From Glomus cerebriforme (Eukaryota > Glomeromycota > Glomeromycetes > Glomerales > Glomeraceae), in the NCBI GenBank assembly GCA_003550305.1, contig QKYT01001143.1, positions 2,661 through 24,524 of the forward strand: 21,864 bases of DNA, written 5' to 3'. Within the stretch, counting starts at the first letter, position 1, and every line of letters begins with the position of its first letter. Under the pieces are notes generated by a model. The model was not told where the DNA came from and searched no databases. It worked only from the letters and a program-made list of their open reading frames with translations. This document shows positions 1-10,563 of this stretch, in pieces. The position numbers and the translations under genes are program-made.

Positions 1-3000
1 TTTTTGGACACTTTGTTCGACAATAATCTTATCCGATGTAGTTAGTAATTCTTCTACCACTTTTTCATCTTTGAGTTCTTGAATAAGATATTTTTTGGCT
101 TTTTCAGATTGTTCTTTATATTTATCGGCTTGATCTTTGGATTGAGAAGTAATAGTTAAGTAACGGAGTGAAAAAGCTGTTTCCCATACATTGTTGGAGA
201 TGTTTTTTAATTTATCACTAACACCATAAGTATGAACTGATGATTTCAAATTATCGGTAGAAATGTTAATTTGTTCGGAAATGGTTTCGTTTAATGTAAT
301 AGAACCATCAGATTTTTGATTTGAAACAATCTTTTCAGCAGTTTCAGGAGTGGTTTTTGATTGAAGAGTGATCAGTGCCGCAGCTTTTTCGGTCCTCTTT
401 TCTTGTTTAGCTTTTTTGCGGACAGCATTTGTGGAAGCTTCAACGACTATTTTTTGGGATGATTTCAAAATTTCTTCTTCTACATCCTCATCATTAATTA
501 CATTCTTAATGTATTTTCTAGCCTTTTCATACTTCTCTTTCCATTGACTATCATGAGCAGATGATGTGTTTTGTAGGTAGGCGATAGTAATAGCAGTTTT
601 AAATAATTTTTTGTCATCGATCTTTTTCAACTTTTCACTTGACACACATTTCTTGGTCATAGTGATAAGGGTTTCTGAAGAGACATCGAGATCCTTACAA
701 ACAACATTACTCAATTCAAAAGATCCATCGTTTTGTTGAGATGAGACGATAGTTTTAATTGTTTCTTCGGTAATTCTAGATTGGATGGCTGCTACAGCCT
801 TTTTCTTTTCAGATTCCTTTTGTTTAAGGACAATCTTCTCTACTACTAATTTATTTGTCACTTTCAAGATCTCCTCTTCTGCTTTTTCGTCTTTAAGCTG
901 AGTTTTGAGATAATTTCTTGCTTTTTCGTATTTGTCTTTCCACGTTCCCCCGAGCAAATCAGAATTAACTTTAAGATAATTTATGCTTATCGCGGTACTC
1001 CAAACTGAATCCGATGCATTTTTGACTTTTTCGTTTTTAGTTAAAGTATTAGCAGTGACCTTCAAAGTTTCATTGCTGACATTTAGATCTTTACGTATAG
1101 TATCACTTAAATCAATTGATCCATCGTTCTTTTGTTTGGAAACAACAGATTGTACTTTTTCAGCAGAACCAACTTTCACAATTCCAGAAAGTGCTTCGCG
1201 TTTTTCAGCTTTTTTCTTTTTATTGGTAATTGTCTTTGTAGATTTGTCAACAACTAACTTCGTACAGACCTTTAAAATTTCTTCTTCAAGAGCATCATTG
1301 TTGATTTGTTTTTTAAGATATTCTCTGGCTTTTTTGTATTGTTCGGACCATGTTGATTCATTAGTAGACGCATAGACTTTTAAATAAGAAATAGTAATTG
1401 CTGTTGTAACTGCGCTGTTAAACTTCTCGTTTTTAGCGTATTTCTTTAAAGTCTCATTTGTGGTATAAGTCAATACAGAATTGGTAAGAGTTTTTTCGGA
1501 AGGAATGTCAAGATGTTTAGTAATGGTGTCATTAAGTTTAAATGATCCGTCCACATTTTGTGCTGCTTTTACGGTTTCAATTGTTTTGACATCGGTCTTT
1601 GATTGAATAATGGTCAATGCAGCTAGCTTCTCTTCCTTCTTTTGTTCTTTTACGACCTTATTAGTGGTTTTCTCCACAACTACCTTTTTAGTTGTTTTTA
1701 AGATCTCTTCTTCCAACTCGGCATTACCAATTTTTTCACTGAGATACTTTCTGGCACGATCATATTTCTCTTTCCAAATTGATTCGTGAGATGAAGCATT
1801 ATGTTGTAGATAAGCAACTAAAAAAAAAAAATAAAATAAAATAAAATTTAACAAAATTAAAATTAAATGTATATTCTACTTAATTATTATATGTTTATTT
1901 TCTTACTTGTAGTTGCAGTTGTCCAAATCGAGTTATCTTTAATTTCCTTTACGCGTTCGTTCGTTGATAAAGTATGACAAGTTTTTAATAAAGTATCTGG
2001 TGATGAAGCATCAAGTTGTTTGCTTATATGTTCACTCAATCCAAATGAACCATCTTGTTTTTGATCTGAAACAACTTTCTTAGTAATTTCTTCAGTAGTT
2101 TTTGATTGAGCAACAGCTAAGGCAATTCGTTTTTCTTTTAATTGTTGTTTTCGAACTACTACTGTAGAGCTTTTTTGTATAACGTATTTTCTACAAGTTT
2201 GTAAGAGTAGTTCTTCCAATTCTGCGTCGTTTATTTCTTTGTGAATATAGTTTCTAGCATTCTCATATTGAACACGCCATTTTTGTTCTTGTGAAGAAGC
2301 AGCATTTTGCAGATAGCTAATTGTTACGGCAGATTCGATCAATTTAGCATCTTTGGTATCGAAAACTTTCTGGAGTTTTTCGTTAACTGTAAACGATTTA
2401 ATTGATGTAATAAGAGATTCAGAGGAAGGAATATTAAGTTGATTACAAAGGTCTCTACTCAATTCAAATGAACCGTTTGATTTTTGCTTTGTTACAATAT
2501 TACTGACGGTTAATGGTGAAGTCTTCTTATTGAGATAAGTCAAAGTTTCTCTCTTTTCTTTTTTGACTTGCTTACGAACAACAATTGTGGTAGATTTTTG
2601 AATTACTAATTCTTTACTAGCTTTTAGTATTTCTGCCTCTAATTTCTCATCTTTAACTTTATCTTTTAAGAATTTTCTGGCTTTTTCATAATGAGATTTC
2701 CAAGTTGATTCGTGAGCAGTACAATAGGTTTCAAGATAATTTAATGAAATTGCCGTCTTCCAAATATCTTTATCAGTAACTTTTTTCAAACTTTCAGTAG
2801 TTGAGCAAGTTTGTACAGTAGTAAGAACAGATTCAGGTGAGATACCGCAATTTTTCGTAATTTCTTCACTTATTTCAATGGAACCTGAGGATTGTTGTTT
2901 TGAACATATGGCCTTCGTTGTTTCGACTGTAGTCTTTGATTGAAGATGTAATAAAGCTATACGTCTCTTTTTGACTGTAACCTTTTGTGTAGCTTTTTCA

Positions 3001-3760
3001 GTAGTTAATTTGTAAGAAGCTTCCAACAATTCTTTTTCCAATTTTTCGTCTTTGATTTGACTACTGAGCCATTGTCTTGCAGATTCATATTGTCCCTTCC
3101 ATTGATTTTTATGATGAGGAGCTGAAAGTTCAAGGTAATTAAGTTGAATTGCAGTATGCCAAAGTTCGGGTTTGGTTGTAATTGTTTCTTTGAGTTTATC
3201 GGTCTTGGCATATGATTGGCAAGTCGAAGCAAAGTTATCAGTGGAAATATCAAGTTTCTTTGAAATAGTTTTATTCCATTCAAAACGACCCGATTTATAT
3301 GAAGACAGAATAGAATTGACCTTTTCAATGGTGGTTGTAGATTGGATTGTAGTAAAAGCGGAACGTTGTTGTTTACGAATAACCTTCTGAGTTGCTCTTT
3401 CTACTACTAATTTTTTGCTTATGGCCAAAATTTCTTTAACTTTTTCTTCATCACCTACTTGTTTACTAAGATAATTTTTTGCTTTTTCGTATTGTACTTT
3501 CCAGTGGGATTCATGCTGATTAGCAAAAGTTTGTAGATAACAAATCGTCAAAGCAGTCGAAGAAACCTCAGGCTTAATAATTACTTTTCGAACAGACTCA
3601 TTTGTAGTATAAGATTCAATTGTTTTTGTTAAAGTTTTTTCAGAAATTTCAAGTTTTCTGGAAACTACATCACTTAATTTGAAGTATCCTTCTCCTTGTT
3701 GACAAGAAATGATTGATTGAGTCTTTTCAACTGTAGTGGATGATTGAACGGCAAGAAGAG
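1..3760 (-). repeat. Tandem coding repeats R8-R16 of the giant protein (about 125-130 residues each)
   Basis: Nine head-to-tail copies fill exons 13 and 14 with a single intron among them. Each copy has the same skeleton: a T-rich entry (TTVEKTQS, TTEEITKK, TPETAEKI), QK.DGSFEL or a variant, a Ser/Thr-rich helix, W.TAI.L.YL, E..W...YEKAR.YL, DE..E.EIL and KLVVEK, then a basic linker and ALxxLQSKTT. The copies have clearly diverged at protein level, so this is not a recent DNA duplication. The last copy (R16) runs to the window edge and more may follow. The repeats read as mainly helical with conserved Trp and aromatic core positions. Confidence 0.85.
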
Positions 3761-6700
3761 CTTCACGTTCGCTACGTTCGGTATGTTCGGGTTGAGTAAT
3801 TACCTCTTTCTTCGCAGGTTCGGGTTTTGTTTCTTTTGGTTTTGATGTGGGTACTGTTGTTGTTTGAGGTTTAATTTCCTTTTCTACTGGCACATAATGA
3901 GGTTTAGGTGCAGGTGCGGGTTCTTTTGCTATAATAAATACGTATTAATCTACGAGTAAATAAAAAAAAATTTGTTTAATTATTATTCACACAAACCTGA
4001 ATACTGCTTAAAGTCTTCTTCAATAGTCTTAGCATCTACGCTAAAATTAGTTATGACGTATTTCTTTGCGCTTTCAAGCAATGCACGTTCAACTTCTTCA
4101 TTTTTAATTTGTTGTTTTAACCATGTATTTGAACTTTCATAAGTGGATGACCATTCAGATTGATATTTAGATGCTACTAAACGAAGATAACAAAGTGATA
4201 TAGCCGTAGTAATAACATCAGAATCAACTTTTGAAGTAATTTCAGAATCAAAGTTCTTTTGGATCGAAGTCTTTAAGGATTCTTTATCTTTGAGTGATAA
4301 TAATTTAGCAACATCATCACTTAAAGTAAAGCCCTTTCCTTTATTATGATAAGTAATATATTTCTTAACAGTTTCCACGGTAATAGTTTGTTTTGGAGTT
4401 ATTACAGTGCTGGCTAAAAATCATAAAATAAAAATAGATTAAATTAAAAAGAAAAAATAGTTTTTTTTTTTTTAAAATAAAAAAATATACAAACCAATAG
4501 CTTGTAAGTTCTCAGCTTCTTCTTGTTTAATTATTTGTTGTTTATTTTTAAGGACCGTAGCAAAACTACTATCTGCATCAATAGATTCTTTATCAACTTG
4601 ATATCGTTCGACTATAAATTGTTTAGCACATTCTAAAACTTCATTTTCCAAGTTCGTATCTTTACATTGATCTCTTAAATATTCGGAAGTTTTATCATAG
4701 ACATTAATCCATTCATGGCGATAATCTAATGCTACATAACGTAGGTACCAAATTATACAAGCGCTAGCCCATACTTGTTGAACTTTTTTAACGCGTTCAC
4801 TCTTAAAGTGAGTTTGAAGTTGTTTTGTGAACTCTTCATCGCTTTCAAATCCAAAGTATTCGGCGGTCTTATTATTAAGAGGAATGCAACCATCTTCAGT
4901 TTGATAGCTATGAATACGACGAATGACACGAATGGTAACCAATTTACGTGTAATAATGACTTGTTTTTTAACTAATAAAATTTAAAACATTTCAATAATA
5001 AAATTCACCATCTAAAATAAATAATTAAAAAAAAAAAAAAAAAAAAGATTACCTGTAACCAAAGTATTTCTTTGTTCTTCTTCAAAATCTTTAATTTGGA
5101 ATCTTTCAATAATGAATTTTTCACAAGTTTCATATAATTTATCTTCTTGTTCAATATTATCGATTTCTGTAGTTAACCATTCTTCACTGTTTGTAATAAT
5201 TTGTTTCCATTCATTACGATATTTCCAACATAAAACTTTCAAATACGTGATCAATAATGCGGTACTAGTAGCAATTTCGCTTATATTTTGCAATTCAGTG
5301 GTATGTTTACTTAAGTCTTTCTTTAGTTCATCCTGAGTTTTATAATTAAAGAAATTGGCCATATTTTCGGAAAATTCAAAGTAACCTCTCGTATTTCTCC
5401 AACTAAGAAGAGTATAAATATGTTGAATATCGATGGTTTCTCGGTTGAAGACGAAATCTTCTTTCCAGTTATATGTAGTAGAAACGAATTGGACTTCCAT
5501 ATTTAATTCTCCAGTAGATTTTTTTGCAATTGTAAGAGGGAAAGATTCTCTTACGGGATCGCTTGTATTATAGAAACCTTCTTCAGTTTTATTAACAAGT
5601 TTGGAGGATTCGAGTTCATAAATACCAAGAAGTTTATCAGCTACAAATAGATTTTCGTCCATAACCTCGAAGGTAATTTTTTCTCCAGTACCGTGAATTG
5701 AAACATAATGAACTTCTTCCCAAGTTGGATCAGTTGTCTCAGAAATAGTACGAGTTCGAACGATTTCTTGACCAGAAACATCAAGAATTTTGACATAAGG
5801 GTCTGGTTTTGAAGAAGTAAACCATGAATTTGCCTTTGGAAGATTTTTGGCTGATTTAATTTTAATTTTGAGAAGACCAATAACTTGATCTGTTACGATG
5901 GAAGCATTTTCATTTTCAATTTCAGCTTTTTCGATCTGATTTATTATTTCTTTAGGAATGCTACCCCGTCTAAATTTCAGAGTAGATTTGAAAGATTCAT
6001 CTTCTTTCAATGTCTCATCATCAACTTCGAATCTCTTAGCGACAAAACTTCTTGCAGCCTCAAGAAGTTCTTCTTCTGTTTGTTCATCTTTCACTTGTTC
6101 ACTGATCCATGTAGCTGTCTTTTCATATTTATCAACCCATTCTCCTCTAAAATCAACTAATACATATCTCAAATACCAAAACATTATAGCTGAACTATGT
6201 AAATTGGCATCAAGTTTTGAAATCTTTGAATATGAGGAGAAATGAGTTTCTAAACTTTTCTTAGCTTCTTCAGCTGAACTGAATCCAAGAGTTTCGGCCA
6301 AATGATCGTTAAGTTCGAAACAACCTGATTCTTTTTGATAGCTTATGAAACGACGAACAAGACGGATGGTAACAGTACGGCGAGTAATGATTGCTCTCTT
6401 TGATTGAACTATTAAATAGTTGTTCAAAAATATTTGAATTAAAAAAAAAAAAAAAAATCTTAAAAATTTAAAATTAAATAATTATATAAACATACCAATA
6501 ACACCGAGACTCTTCTTTTGTTCTTCACTTTCCCATTCACTGATTTTAAAGTGTTGTATGACAAATTTATTGGCCAAATCATATAATCGTTCTTCAGTTT
6601 CAATGTCCATAACGTTCTCACACAAGTAAGTTTCAGCTTTTGAATAAGTTGTCATCCATTCATGTCTAGATTCCCATAAAAGAGCTTTAAGGAATGCTAT

Positions 6701-9700
6701 AAAAAAGGTATTAAAAAATGTATTTCAAGATATAAGTAAAAAAAAAACCCTCCCTAATTCGACTGAAATAAAAATCTACATGAAAGTGATCAAGTTACCT
6801 GTAATTAATACGGTACCCCACATGTCAATATGAAGAGATTTCACTTTTTCATCATTATTTATATGAGCGGTAAATGCTTTGATCAATTCTTCTTTAGAAT
6901 TAAAATTAAATAATTTTGCTAAATTGTCGGTTAATTCGAAACAACCATCTTGACGTTGATAAGTGATCAAAGTATATAAATGATTAATGGTAATTGTGGT
7001 TTTAGTAATAGTTGTGGTTGTTTGTTCTTCAGAAAGGGAACGGAAATCGGCAATAAAATGAAGTTTTCCTTTATTAGGTCTTAAATCACATTCATGATCA
7101 AATTGTTTTCCTTTAACTTCTCCATTGCTTAAAACCTTAATAAAGTCCTTGAAATCAAGGATATAAGTTCCCAAAATTACATGCTTAAAGAAAGCATTAT
7201 AATCATAAACTTGAATCTTGAATTTCTCATTAAGGTCATAAATTGGAATATAATATACTTGATTCCATTCTGGATTGATGTTGTTATATACGACACGAGT
7301 TTCTCCGTATTCTACACCACTGGTTAAACCAATAATTTTTACATAGGGGTCTGAGGCACCACCACCAAGCCAAGTGTCAGCTTTCATGAGATTTTTGGCA
7401 TTGATAATATTAATTCGCGCAACACCATAAAGTTTTTTAGCTAAATTTATAAAATAATAATTAATATTATATAAAATAATAATACTTAAATGATTTAATT
7501 AAAATAAAATTATATTCTTTACCAGGAGTACTGATACCTCTACTACTGGTTGTGACTGGATCAATACCCTTCCTAATAAAATCAATCTTATCATTAATGC
7601 TTTGGATAAACTGTTTATCCAATTCAAATACTTCTTCTTTGACAGTATATCGTTCTTTAACAAATGATTCAATGATTTTAAAGGCTTCTTGTTCAATCTT
7701 TTCTTTTCCTTTAAATTGTCCCCATAACCATTTGTAAGCTTTTAAATAAGATTCCTCCCATGAAGTTCGATGATCTACGCCAACGAGACGATAGTAATAT
7801 ATAACAAGTATAGTGACCCATACTTGAGTTTCATAATTTGTGATTTTCGTGTTCTTGGAATGAGAGTTTATATGAATAGTGAGTGCTGTACGAAGTTGTC
7901 CAGAGCTATTAAATGAAAGTAATTTCGCAAGTTCATTATTTGTTTGGAATGCACCAGTATTGGCTTGATGTCTAATGATATGACCAATATCTGTAGCCTT
8001 GATATGTTCTCTGGTGAGAATTTGTTTATCTTATAATTTAAAAAAGAAATAAAGAAATTATATTTTTAATATATATATATATACATATACATAAAAAATT
8101 TAATAATTAAACAAATGTGAATTATTACTTACCATCAACCACTTTAATATCGAATCTTTCACGTACAGATTTTCTTCCACTAGCAATCACAATTTCTTCA
8201 ATTTCCAAATCACCATTCAATTCTTTATTAATATATCGTTCTGCACGTTCATAAACACCACCCCATTCACTTCTGTATTCTTTCAATAAATATCTCAAAA
8301 ACCATAGTATCTATAAATTAAAAAAGAAAAATAATAATTAGAGGAAAAAAAAAAAAAAGAACACAAAATTACACCATAATCAAACAACTAAAACTCACCA
8401 TACTAGTGGTCCAGATTGTCTTATCAGTATTCTTAATAACTCTTTCATCATGACAATGAACTTTATACAAATTATATAGGGCTTCTGGATCAGAATAACC
8501 AAATAAGTTTGCTAATGTACTAGAAGGAGGGAAACTACCATTTGGTGCTTGCAATGTAATAAGGGTGTAAAGTGTTGTTCTATCAAAAGGTTTTTCCTTA
8601 AGATTAGCAAGAAAATCTGGTGATGGTTTGGGTAAAGCAGTTAAGGGGAAGAATTTTGCTTTGTAGTGAAGTTTTCCTTTAATTGAAAGGTTGGCCCAAC
8701 TAGATATTAAATTTTTTTTTTTTTTAAAAAAAAATTGTTAACTTTCAATTAATCTAAAAAAAAAAAAAAAAGATTTTGATATTCATACTTACACATCAAT
8801 GCCATTTGGTGTTGCTTCAAATGCGTCTGGTGAAATTTCTTTAACAAGTTCTCGAGTAACTTCAAAAGTACAATGACCAAGTGGTTTGTCCTTGGTAAAA
8901 GCATTAAAATCCATCACGTCCAAGATGAATTTATCACCAATATTTTTTACTGGTAAGTAATGAACTTCATTCCAAATAGGATTCAAATTATTATCAATGA
9001 ATTTAGTCTGAGCAATAATATCTTGACCACCATCATGGAAAACTCGAACATATGGATCAGATTTTCCTAAAACAAAATTAAAAAAGAAAATTGTGAATTA
9101 ACTTTAATATTCCATATATGATTATGGATTAATGACTGGATACATACCACCTGCCATCCAGGAATCCACACTTTTAAGATCTTTGGCTTCCACTAATTCC
9201 AATCTGATAATACCAATTGCTCCTTCATCTAAAGGAAAGTAAAAGAAAAGTTATAATTTTAGAATCACGTATCATAAAAGGAATTAAAAATCTAAATATA
9301 ATACATACTACGACGTTTCTTATTTAAAGAAATTATTTCCCACTTAGCATTATTAGCCTTTATGAATGCTTTTGAAGTCTTATCAGAGAGCACAACATGA
9401 GCTGCCTCTTTTACTGTTCCTTTCACGTCGATAACAAATTTAGCATGGCCTTTTAAAGCAATATATCCATCCTCAGTTAAAGACCATTTTTGATTAGCAG
9501 CACTATTTCCAGGTTTTTGATGATGAAGAACTAAACGGTTACCAGGTTTTCCTATAGAATAAAAGATTATAATGGAGATTAAAATCACGTGATCATGCAT
9601 ACATCCAGAACTATGTCATATTTGGTAATGATTAGGTAATATTAACCCATTCACAAACACGATACGTCATTGAACTTTTTCTATCAACGACAAAATTTAA

Positions 9701-9970
9701 TTTAAAAAATTTCGAATACTTACCACCTTCAGCTTCTAAATACAATTTGGTTTGCTTATTCATGAGGTAACCATTTTCATAACTCCATAGTTGATAAGGG
9801 GCATCATTTTCTGCTTCACTTTTTTGTGAAGCAACAACGGTTTTTGAGCCCTCCTTAGCACCACCACCAAAACCAAAGAAGGAACCACGTTCAACGTCCA
9901 ATACATAAGAATGGGACGAGGAAGCGACCTTCAGGTAAAAGTAACCCTCAGGAAATCCCGTGCTTGTCAT
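1..9970 (-). CDS. Giant modular protein: beta-trefoil lectin-like domain, three C2 domains, at least 16 helical repeats (3' end outside window)
   Basis: Fourteen exons join in one frame: 9970-9724, 9551-9309, 9228-9148, 9066-8793, 8699-8399, 8310-8133, 8029-7523, 7440-6799, 6696-6496, 6408-5053, 4971-4495, 4413-3997, 3928-1907, 1817 to the left edge. That gives 2,921 codons with no stop. All introns are GT-AG with T-rich tracts before the acceptor. The start is the ATG at 9970; an in-frame stop lies 15 bases upstream. Order along the protein: lectin-like trefoil (1-163), C2 (about 168-300), repeats R1-R2, C2 (612-735), R3-R4, C2 (1080-1215), R5-R7, a Pro/Lys/Thr-rich linker (1642-1690), then R8-R16. 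I see no signal peptide or membrane segment, so it is probably intracellular. C2 domains suggest Ca2+-dependent membrane docking and the trefoil suggests sugar or protein binding; the repeats look like a scaffold. Function is unknown. Splitting into two genes is possible but unneeded, since every intron keeps the frame. Confidence 0.85.
5490..5885 (-). other. C2 domain 3 of the giant protein
   Basis: Lies in the middle of exon 10 (about residues 1080-1215), between repeats R4 and R5. Motifs: LLKIKIKSAKNLPKANSW, SSKPDPYVKIL, TDPTWEEVHYVSI, ITFEVMDENLFVADKLLG. Loop 1 reads KANSW, with Asn where domains 1 and 2 have Asp. Ca2+ binding may be weakened although PDP, VMD and VAD remain. Confidence 0.85.
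7040..7440 (-). other. C2 domain 2 of the giant protein
   Basis: Lies at the start of exon 8 (about residues 612-735). Motifs in order: VARINIINAKNL, GGGASDPYVKI, INPEWNQVYYIPI, KFKIQVYDYNAFFKHVILGTYIL. Loop 1 (KADTW), SDP and YDYN keep their Asp residues. In loop 3 the sequence AFFKHV has no acidic residue where C2 domain 1 has FTKDK, so one Ca2+ ligand appears lost. Confidence 0.85.
8650..9228 (-). other. C2 domain 1 of the giant protein
   Basis: Encoded across exons 3-5. It shows the canonical C2 order: hydrophobic beta-strand and acidic loop (LELVEAKDLKSVDSW), GKSDPYVRV, NPIWNEVHYLPV, then FILDVMDFNAFTKDKPLGH. The usual Ca2+-binding Asp positions are all filled: SVD, SDP, VMD, the DFN region and TKD. 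It is therefore predicted to be a Ca2+-competent C2 domain of the synaptotagmin/tricalbin type. Confidence 0.85.
9309..9970 (-). other. Beta-trefoil (ricin-B-type) lectin-like domain at the N-terminus of the giant protein
   Basis: Exons 1 and 2 encode about 163 residues with three spaced QxW-like signatures: YQLWSYENGYL, NQKWSLTEDGYI and NAKWEII. The pattern aromatic-x-W, then DGYI or NGYL, then a short loop and a hydrophobic Asp/Glu-rich strand (KFVIDV, LYLEAE) is typical of beta-trefoil repeats. The family usually binds carbohydrate, but many fungal cytosolic members bind proteins. This is only the binding fold; no toxin catalytic chain is present. The trefoil assignment is pattern recognition and needs a profile search. 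Confidence 0.6.
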
Positions 9971-10091
9971 TAACGTGTTATTTTACAATAAAAGTGTATA
10001 CTCAAAAGATGATAATTGAAAATTGTTTTTAAATAAAAAGAAAAAAAAAATAATTAATTAATTACAATAATTACAATAATTACAAAATCGT

Positions 10092-10124
10092 TTCCCGAAA
10101 AACGAAGAAGTTTCGGGGTTTGAA
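10092..10124. promoter_or_regulatory. Heat-shock-element-like array upstream of the giant gene
   Basis: Counting in 5-bp steps: TTC at 10092, GAA at 10097, a non-matching unit at 10102, GAA at 10107, TTC at 10112, a non-matching unit at 10117, GAA at 10122. Five of seven positions carry GAA or its complement in exact register, including the perfect blocks TTCccGAA and GAAgtTTC. This is the layout bound by trimeric Hsf1. It lies 122-154 bp upstream of the giant gene's ATG. The function is inferred. Confidence 0.45.
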
Positions 10125-10500
10125 GGAAAAAAAGACTCCGTTTCTTCTTTTTATAATAACTTATAAGTAGTACATTTTTTTATTTTATTATATAATATTT
10201 ATTTATATTTTCAAGATATGTAATAATCAATTGATAAAGAAAGGTTTAAAAAAAAAAAATTCCCATGCGTAAAGAAGTAAAATATACAAAGAGTAACAGT
10301 AATCTACATAAAAAAGATGTGAAAAATCTTTTGGCTGAGATGTTGGCTAATCTTCGGGTCGCACAGCAATCACTCCAAACAAATATAGGGGGAGGTTGGG
10401 GTGAAAAGTGTTACGATGCGACGCGTATTCATGTTCTTTATGATTGATATATTGCTGACATTAACTAAAGAAAGAAAAATTAATTTATTTCAACTATATC

Positions 10501-10523
10501 AAAAAAAAAAAAAAAAAAAAATT

Positions 10524-10560
<37 letters not shown>
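10501..10560. repeat. Poly(A) low-complexity tracts
   Basis: Two uninterrupted A runs of about 19 and over 30 bases are separated by ATTATTT. They may be replication slippage or old poly(A) tails; no retroposed gene is visible next to them. Their length is likely to be unreliable in the assembly. Confidence 0.8.

Positions 10561-10563
<3 letters not shown>

Larger units (their letters stand above)
3997..8580 (-). repeat. Dispersed coding repeats R1-R7 of the giant protein, interleaved with C2 domains 2 and 3
   Basis: Seven more divergent copies of the same module: R1 (exons 5-6, LQAPNGSF then WTTSMILWFLRYLLKEYRSEW), R2 (exon 7), R3 (exons 8-9, YQRQDGCFELTDNLAKLF), R4 (exon 10, YQKESGCFELNDHLAETLGF), R5 (exon 10, GYFEFSENMANFF), R6 (exon 11, YQTEDGCIPLNN) and R7 (exon 12, GKGFTLSDDVAKLLSL). 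They keep the DG.F, W, YLR, EW...Y and F(V/I)(V/I)ER positions. R4, R6 and R7 resemble each other most. The two sets are separated by the Pro/Lys/Thr-rich linker at about 3780-3925. Confidence 0.8.

Noticed and set aside
983..1375. 130-codon plus-strand reading frame
   Set aside because: It is antisense to exon 14 of the giant gene. The minus strand carries conserved protein repeats there, and the plus-strand product is a low-complexity Phe/Leu/Ser-rich shadow.
9309..9970. Reading the ricin-B-like domain as part of a toxin
   Set aside because: Only the carbohydrate-binding-type fold is present. There is no catalytic chain or secretion signal, and the domain is joined to C2 domains and repeats.
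10265..10447. 60-codon plus-strand reading frame starting MRKEVKYTKS
   Set aside because: It matches no family I know, has no supporting splice or promoter context and sits in low-complexity DNA. Its length is not unusual for chance, though a small gene cannot be fully excluded.
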